The notes under the pieces are model-generated. The model was not told the origin of the DNA. It did no database searches and saw only the letters and a list, made by a program, of their open reading frames with translations. A stretch of 64,000 bases of DNA. Origin: Bacillus sp. es.036. GTDB lineage: Bacteria > Bacillota > Bacilli > Bacillales > Guptibacillaceae. The stretch covers positions 2,790,001-2,854,000 of the forward strand of contig NZ_PDIZ01000001.1 in the NCBI RefSeq assembly GCF_002563635.1, given 5' to 3'. Made by a program: the position numbers and the translations under genes. Of the stretch, positions 59,392 through 64,000 are shown one piece after another; the stretch's first letter is position 1; every line of letters starts with the position of its first letter.

Positions 59392-60834
59392 ATGATCACA
59401 TTTGTCGGAGCCATTTGTTTATTGATTGTTGGGTATTACGTTTATTCTAAGGTGGTTGAACGAATTTTCGGCATTGACGATGATCGTGAGACGCCTGCAT
59501 ATACAAAGCAAGATGGCATGGATTATATGCCGATGAGCTGGTGGAAAGGAAGTTTGATTCAACTTTTAAATATCGCTGGTCTTGGTCCAATCTTTGGTGC
59601 AGTGCTTGGAGCACTATACGGGCCTGTTGCTTTCATCTGGATTGTCGTTGGCTCAATCTTCGCAGGAGCTGTTCACGATTATTTCTCAGGTATGATGTCA
59701 CTTAGGCATAATGGGGAACAGTATCCTTCACTAGTAGGACGCTACCTTGGAAAAGGGGCAAAAGGAACGATTAATATTATTTCGATCGTTTTGATGATTC
59801 TTGTTGCTGCTGCTTTTACAGCTGGTCCTGCCCAGCTAATGGCGCAAGTAACGCCACTTAGTTTTACGATGAGCTTGATACTCATTTTTGCTTATTTTGT
59901 ACTGGCAGCCATTTTACCTGTAAATAAAATCATCGGTCGAATTTATCCGATTTTCGGGGTTATTCTTATCGTGATGGCTGTATCTATCGCAATTGGATTA
60001 TTCTTTATGGACAATCCTATTCCAAATTTAACTTTTTCAAACTTGCATCCGGATAATTTGCCGCTATGGCCACTCTTAATGATTACCGTATCGTGCGGAG
60101 CAATCTCAGGATTCCATTCGACTCAAAGTCCAATCATTGCAAGAACAATGAAACGTGAAAGCGATGGAAAGAAAGTCTTTTATGGAGCGATGATTGCAGA
60201 AGGAGTAATTGCTCTTATCTGGGCGGCGGCCGGAATGACTTTCTTTGGAAGTACAGGTGGACTTCAGGGAGCCCTTGCGGCTGGAGGACCGTCCGGAGTC
60301 GTAAACGAAATAAGTTCTTCCTTACTTGGTACATTTGGTGGCGTTCTTGCGATTGTGGGTGTTATTATTCTTCCAATCACAACTGGCGATACGTCCCTTC
60401 GGTCTTCTCGTATGATGCTTGCTGATTTATTTACTAAAAAAGAGACATCAAAAGCTGCTGATGGCAAAGGAAAGACGCTTCTTTTAACAGCAGCTGTTGC
60501 AACACCGACATTTCTATTAACGCAGATTGATTATACGTTTTTATGGCGATACGTTGGTTTTACAAATCAACTCGTGGCTACTGTCATGCTTTGGACAGCA
60601 GCGATGTACCTTGTAAAAAAACAAAAGTTCCATTGGATTTGTAGTTTGCCTGCACTCTTCATGACAATGACGGTATCAACATATCTTTTCCTTGCACCAG
60701 AAGGGTTTCAACTTCCATACAACATCTCAATGGTCTTTGGTGGCATCATTACTTGTTTTACAGCGGGATGGTTTGGTTATCAATTATGGAAAGCCCGCAA
60801 AAGAAAAATGGTTACAATCGAACAAGTGGCATAG
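59392..60834 (+). CDS. cstA: CstA-family peptide/pyruvate transporter
   Basis: A 480-residue member of the CstA carbon starvation family, of the short type. It has more than ten membrane segments, with GLGPIFGAVLGALYGPVAFIWIV and VHDYFSGMMSLRHNGEQYPSL early and ITTGDTSLRSSRMMLADLF later. The family imports peptides or pyruvate when carbon is scarce. ATG at 59392 follows AAAGGAGG; an upstream in-frame ATG at 59347 lacks one. Confidence 0.88.
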   Translation: MITFVGAICLLIVGYYVYSKVVERIFGIDDDRETPAYTKQDGMDYMPMSWWKGSLIQLLNIAGLGPIFGAVLGALYGPVAFIWIVVGSIFAGAVHDYFSGMMSLRHNGEQYPSLVGRYLGKGAKGTINIISIVLMILVAAAFTAGPAQLMAQVTPLSFTMSLILIFAYFVLAAILPVNKIIGRIYPIFGVILIVMAVSIAIGLFFMDNPIPNLTFSNLHPDNLPLWPLLMITVSCGAISGFHSTQSPIIARTMKRESDGKKVFYGAMIAEGVIALIWAAAGMTFFGSTGGLQGALAAGGPSGVVNEISSSLLGTFGGVLAIVGVIILPITTGDTSLRSSRMMLADLFTKKETSKAADGKGKTLLLTAAVATPTFLLTQIDYTFLWRYVGFTNQLVATVMLWTAAMYLVKKQKFHWICSLPALFMTMTVSTYLFLAPEGFQLPYNISMVFGGIITCFTAGWFGYQLWKARKRKMVTIEQVA

Positions 60835-60836
60835 AG

Positions 60837-60882
60837 AAAAGCAGCCTTCCTTTTCAGCTAGAAAAAGGAAGGCTGCTTTTTT
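60837..60882. terminator. Bidirectional terminator overlapping a gene end
   Basis: Stem AAAAGCAGCCTTCCTTTT / AAAAGGAAGGCTGCTTTT; it includes the last codons of the converging nitroreductase. Confidence 0.85.
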
Positions 60883-61454
60883 GGTTGCGTATCGTAAATG
60901 GTAAGTTTGTTCTTAATAGATTTACGTTCTTTCGGATTGGGGATAAACGCTGGCTTCCCAATATGAAGCATCCCAACGATCACGTCACCAGGCTCAAGTC
61001 CCATCGCTTCTCGAAAGATAGGATCGAAAATAAATCCGTTTGTTTTCCATACAACGCCTAATCCTTTCGCCCAGGACAGTAGCTGTATATTTTGAATGAA
61101 TGCACACGTAGCCGCAAAATCTTCATGACGCTCTTTTTCAGTCGTAGCCGCTTTCACCGTCACAAGAAGATGAATCGGTATGTTACGAATGAATTGATTG
61201 ATCTTTTCCTTTTTCTTTTCCGCTTTTTCTTCATCAAATTCTGTGCGGGCAATACTTTCTTGGATATGCTCAATGAGGTGTCCTTTGCCGTCACCCTTAT
61301 ATAACATCACTTCCCACGGTTCTCTTAGTTTATGGTTTGGCGCCCATTTCGCATCTTCCAGAATGTCTACGATTGTATGTAATGGGATATCGTCGGGTTG
61401 AAATTTGCGAATCGTTCTTCTTGAAACAATTGTATGTTGAATCGTATCATTCAT
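60858..61454 (-). CDS. Fur-controlled nitroreductase-family protein
   Basis: A 198-residue FMN nitroreductase fold: IVSRRTIRKFQPDDIPLHTIV, DAKWAPNHKLREPWEVMLY and GLGVVWKTNGFIFDP. The DAKWAPNHKLREPW variant is of the YdjA-like group. A perfect Fur box fills the promoter spacer, so it is made under iron shortage; a ferric-siderophore or haem-linked reductase role is a reasonable guess. Confidence 0.87.
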   Translation of the reverse strand: MNDTIQHTIVSRRTIRKFQPDDIPLHTIVDILEDAKWAPNHKLREPWEVMLYKGDGKGHLIEHIQESIARTEFDEEKAEKKKEKINQFIRNIPIHLLVTVKAATTEKERHEDFAATCAFIQNIQLLSWAKGLGVVWKTNGFIFDPIFREAMGLEPGDVIVGMLHIGKPAFIPNPKERKSIKNKLTIYDTQPKKQPSFF

Positions 61455-61520
61455 TTTTTATAAGCACCCTTTCTTAAGACAAATGGTAGACCCGTGCCTT
61501 TTAAACTCATCATACCTCCA

Positions 61521-61554
61521 TTCTATTGATAATGATTATCAATGTCAAACAAAA
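61521..61554 (-). promoter_or_regulatory. Promoter with Fur box in its spacer
   Basis: Minus strand TTGACA, 17 bp, TAGAAT. The spacer plus neighbours is a perfect 19-bp palindrome ATTGATAATGATTATCAAT (61525-61543), containing the 15-bp 7-1-7 Fur consensus. A 19-codon frame begins ATGAGTTTAAAAGG just after the -10 and ends by ATGA overlap with the nitroreductase start. Confidence 0.85.
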
Positions 61555-61563
61555 AAAGAAAGC

Positions 61564-62559
61564 CTATGAGAGACTTTTCTTTTCTTGATGATAATTTGCA
61601 ACGAGCTGATCCATTACTCTACTCGTTCTAATGGCCGTGTTTCCAGTGCTTGGTGTTTGTCCTATACCGTTTAGCTCATTGACAATAGTCTGAATTAACG
61701 GCTGTTGAACATGTTCAGGATACACCACTTCAATTTCACGTTCACCTGACTCAGTTTTGAGAATGATTGGACGTTCTTGAAGTGTTGAATAAACGATTGA
61801 TCCTTTATCACCAACGATTTCATTTAAATCTTCATTTTTGTAAGATTGAAAACACCACTGCCCTGTGCCGTGTACACCTGATTGAAAAACATAAGTGCCT
61901 GATACGATGTCTTCTGCTTCATAAAGACCGCCTTGATTACTCGCAAAACCATCCGCTTGTTCAATAGGACCAAACAGATAGTCAAGAAAATCAAGCGTAT
62001 GACTGGCCAGGTCGAAAAAGTGACCCCCACCTGAAATTTCCGGTTTCACTCGCCAGGGAAGATCACCTTGTAATTCTTGTTCAGAAGCTTTCTTATGATG
62101 CACGGTCCTTACAAATCGAACATTACCGATCTCCTCATTCTCCAACAACTCTTTTACTTTCAAAAGAGCAGGCATCGCTCGACGATAAAAGGCAACGAAT
62201 AAAGGCACATCGTTGGAACGGCATGTGTCGATCATCTCCTGACATTCTGCTGTGTTTAATGCCATTGGTTTCTCAACATACACCGGCTTCCCAGCTTGGG
62301 CTGCAAGAAGCGTATATTCTTTATGAGTCGACGGTGGTGTCGCGATGTAGACAGCGTCCACTTCGTCATCCTGAATCAATTGTCCCGCATTTGTATACCA
62401 CTTTGGCACTTCGTGTCTCCTAGCATAATCTTGAGCTAGCTCTGAATCACGGCGCATAACCGCCACAAGCTCTGAATACTCTGCTTTTTGGAACCCCGGT
62501 CCGCTTTTCTTTTCAGTAACATTCCCGCAACCAATGATCCCCCAACGAATGGTTTTCAT
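61564..62559 (-). CDS. Gfo/Idh/MocA family oxidoreductase
   Basis: A 331-residue NAD(P)-dependent sugar dehydrogenase type: IRWGIIGCGNVTEKKSGPGF Rossmann motif, VYIATPPSTHKEYTLLAAQAGKPVYVEKPMALN with the catalytic EKP, and GGGHFFDLASHTLDFLDYL. Substrate unknown, perhaps an inositol- or sugar-like alcohol. Its ATG overlaps the ywaC stop by 4 nt, so both are coupled. Confidence 0.9.
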   Translation of the reverse strand: MKTIRWGIIGCGNVTEKKSGPGFQKAEYSELVAVMRRDSELAQDYARRHEVPKWYTNAGQLIQDDEVDAVYIATPPSTHKEYTLLAAQAGKPVYVEKPMALNTAECQEMIDTCRSNDVPLFVAFYRRAMPALLKVKELLENEEIGNVRFVRTVHHKKASEQELQGDLPWRVKPEISGGGHFFDLASHTLDFLDYLFGPIEQADGFASNQGGLYEAEDIVSGTYVFQSGVHGTGQWCFQSYKNEDLNEIVGDKGSIVYSTLQERPIILKTESGEREIEVVYPEHVQQPLIQTIVNELNGIGQTPSTGNTAIRTSRVMDQLVANYHQEKKSLS

Positions 62560-63224
62560 GTAAGCCCCCTAGCTAAAAGTTTTTTCTCCTCAATTTCATG
62601 CTCCTTAAATTCGTTTACTTCATCTTTAATTCGCATCATTTTCGCATCAAGGTAATGAACGATTTCTGCCGCTTCTTTTAATTCATTGCTTAATTTATCC
62701 GGGATCTCCCCTTCAAACTTATAGTAAATCTTGTGCTCTAAACTTGCCCAGAAATCCATGGCGATGGTACGCAATTGAATTTCCACTCTCACAAGTTCTG
62801 GTCCTTTCGATAAGAAAACGGGAATTTCAACGATCAAATGCAAGCTTTTGTATCCATTTGGTTTTGGATTTTTCACGTAATCTTTTACATCAATCAGTCG
62901 GATATCGTCCTGACTTTCAATCATGTCATAAATACGATAAATATCATTAGTAAAAGAACAGGTTACGCGCACGCCTGCAATATCATTAATATGTTGCTTT
63001 ACATTTTCAGTCGTAACTTCTAGTCCTTTACGTTCTAGCTTTGCCATAATGCTTTCTGGTGATTTTATTCGTGATTTCACGTGTTCAATTGGATTATGCT
63101 GATGAACAAATTGAAATTCATCATTTAAAATTGTTAGTTTAGTGTTAATTTCATCGAGCGCAAATTTATAAATGAACAAAAAATTCTTCCATTCTTCTAT
63201 TCGTTCTTGGAATTCCTTCTTCAT
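62556..63224 (-). CDS. ywaC: Small alarmone synthetase YwaC (RelP type)
   Basis: A 222-residue synthetase of (p)ppGpp, without hydrolase or regulatory domains. IAGVRVTCSFTNDIYRIYDMI, KNPKPNGYKSLHLIVEIP and RTIAMDFWASLEHKIYYKF are the RelA/SpoT synthetase motifs, colinear with B. subtilis YwaC. In Bacillus it answers to envelope stress. ATG at 63224 has GGATGA 7 nt upstream; TTG at 63230 is the alternative. It is followed by the Gfo/Idh gene. Confidence 0.92.
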   Translation of the reverse strand: MKKEFQERIEEWKNFLFIYKFALDEINTKLTILNDEFQFVHQHNPIEHVKSRIKSPESIMAKLERKGLEVTTENVKQHINDIAGVRVTCSFTNDIYRIYDMIESQDDIRLIDVKDYVKNPKPNGYKSLHLIVEIPVFLSKGPELVRVEIQLRTIAMDFWASLEHKIYYKFEGEIPDKLSNELKEAAEIVHYLDAKMMRIKDEVNEFKEHEIEEKKLLARGLT

Positions 63225-63348
63225 GTTCAAATCATCCTTTCACCTGTTACCGTACCATACTTTTATGAACGGCGTATGAACGGACTTTGACGAACTCGGA
63301 ACAAATGCCAACGTTGATATGGTAAGATATAATGAAGGGAGGTAAATA

Positions 63349-63552
63349 ATGGATAAACCAAAATTTCATTTTCTAATTATCATAAACCTTTTCATAAGCG
63401 CGCTTGCCATGGCCTTGTATGCATTCACTATGTATCAGGATCAAAAGGTAGGATATTCCTTCACCTTTGTCACCCTTTGCTTTTTTTTCATTGTATTGGC
63501 GATTTATGGCGTGATAAGAAATCAAAAGCTTCGCGCGAACGATAACCATTAA
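63349..63552 (+). CDS. Small two-segment membrane protein, unknown
   Basis: A 67-residue protein with two hydrophobic segments (FLIIINLFISALAMALYAF and FTFVTLCFFFIVLAIYGVI) and a basic C-terminus RNQKLRANDNH. AGGGAGG precedes the ATG. Single gene, terminator after it. I do not recognise the family. Confidence 0.7.
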   Translation: MDKPKFHFLIIINLFISALAMALYAFTMYQDQKVGYSFTFVTLCFFFIVLAIYGVIRNQKLRANDNH

Positions 63553-63569
63553 GGCTTCATTGACAATAA

Positions 63570-63603
63570 AGAACAGAAGCTTTGTAAAAATAAGCTTCTG
63601 TTC
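63570..63603. terminator. Bidirectional terminator
   Basis: Stem AGAACAGAAGCTT / AAGCTTCTGTTCT between converging genes. Confidence 0.85.
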
Positions 63604-63621
63604 TACTTATACTCACCGCTC

Positions 63622-64000
63622 CTAGCCGATAAAGACAAGGCCAAGCGAAATCGCCACACCGCTTACAATCAATACGATGAAGCAATACCCCATAATGTCC
63701 TTTGCCTTTAACCCTGCAATTGCAAGGGCTGGTAAAGCCCAAAACGGTTGGATCATATTTGTCCACGCGTCTCCCCATGCTACAGCCATCGCTGTTTTTG
63801 GAATCGATACCCCTAATTCCTTTGCGGCATCAAGCATGATCGGTGCTTGGACCGCCCATTGCCCTCCACCAGACGGTACAAAGAAATTCACAATGCCCGC
63901 GCTTAAAAACGCAAAGAACGGAAACGTAAATTCATTTGAAATCGAAACAAAGCCCTGTGAAAGCTGAGCAGCTAGTCCAGAAGCCACCATCATTCCCATA
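63622..64000 (-). CDS. atoE: Short-chain fatty acid transporter AtoE, C-terminal part
   Basis: The window cuts this gene; about 126 C-terminal residues are present. FFVPSGGGQWAVQAPIMLDAA, VAWGDAWTNMIQPFWALPAL and a last membrane segment match the AtoE family, which moves short-chain fatty acids such as acetoacetate or butyrate. The start lies beyond position 64000. Confidence 0.87.
   Translation of the reverse strand, partial: MGMMVASGLAAQLSQGFVSISNEFTFPFFAFLSAGIVNFFVPSGGGQWAVQAPIMLDAAKELGVSIPKTAMAVAWGDAWTNMIQPFWALPALAIAGLKAKDIMGYCFIVLIVSGVAISLGLVFIG

Overview
The window comes from the chromosome of a low-GC Gram-positive sporeformer of the Bacillaceae. Many genes have close Bacillus-type counterparts (yeeI, yhcEFGHI, bmrA, a YodC-type nitroreductase, ywaC, mpfA). 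YjcZ-type sporulation mini-proteins are present, ribosome binding sites are strong AGGAGG types, TTG and GTG starts are common, and regulation uses cre, Fur, CstR and MerR sites. Marine or alkaliphilic Bacillaceae is a guess. Nothing looks like prophage, CRISPR, tRNA or rRNA. The only mobile element is one group II intron.

Layout. 1-3.4 kb: a cluster of tiny genes on the minus strand, the first of which is split by a complete-looking group II intron; splicing in silico restores a 67-codon frame. 3.5-7.1 kb: housekeeping and a MerR/SDR pair. 7.1-13.7 kb: a mannosylglycerate operon (PTS permease, GH38 hydrolase, glycerate kinase, RpiR regulator, cre site). 13.8-19.4 kb: proB, two small overlapping genes, and nrdAB under a cobalamin riboswitch plus tandem NrdR-like boxes. 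19.5-24.5 kb: a two-component system with a secreted acidic protein, an MscS channel and a DUF4349 lipoprotein. 24.5-29.4 kb: a yhcEFGHI-like ABC operon with a YtrA-type operator, and a sortase fused to an FN3 domain. 29.4-41.9 kb: two AgcS symporters, redox enzymes, a GGDEF protein, a Smr-less MutS2, a candidate structured sRNA and BmrA. 42-45.3 kb: four genes sharing one promoter motif, around an Rrf2 regulator gene. 45.4-51.3 kb: DeoR, purU, YjcZ peptides, small redox genes and an MpfA-type transporter whose Shine-Dalgarno and start codon are separated by a perfect hairpin. 51.3-57.4 kb: a persulfide/sulfur detoxification island under CstR (five operator-like palindromes) plus MsrAB. 57.6-64 kb: HxlR, acyltransferase, CstA, a Fur-controlled nitroreductase, an oxidoreductase, the alarmone synthetase YwaC and a truncated AtoE transporter.

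Genes that work together: MngA-MngB-glycerate kinase turn imported mannosylglycerate into mannose-6-P and phosphoglycerate. CstR, DsrE, rhodaneses, TusA, persulfide dioxygenase and a TauE exporter form a route from persulfide to exported sulfite. The nitroreductase, cNMP-domain protein, IDEAL-domain protein and flavin monooxygenase share a promoter element and probably respond to one redox signal. All functional statements are from reading the sequence; no database search was run.
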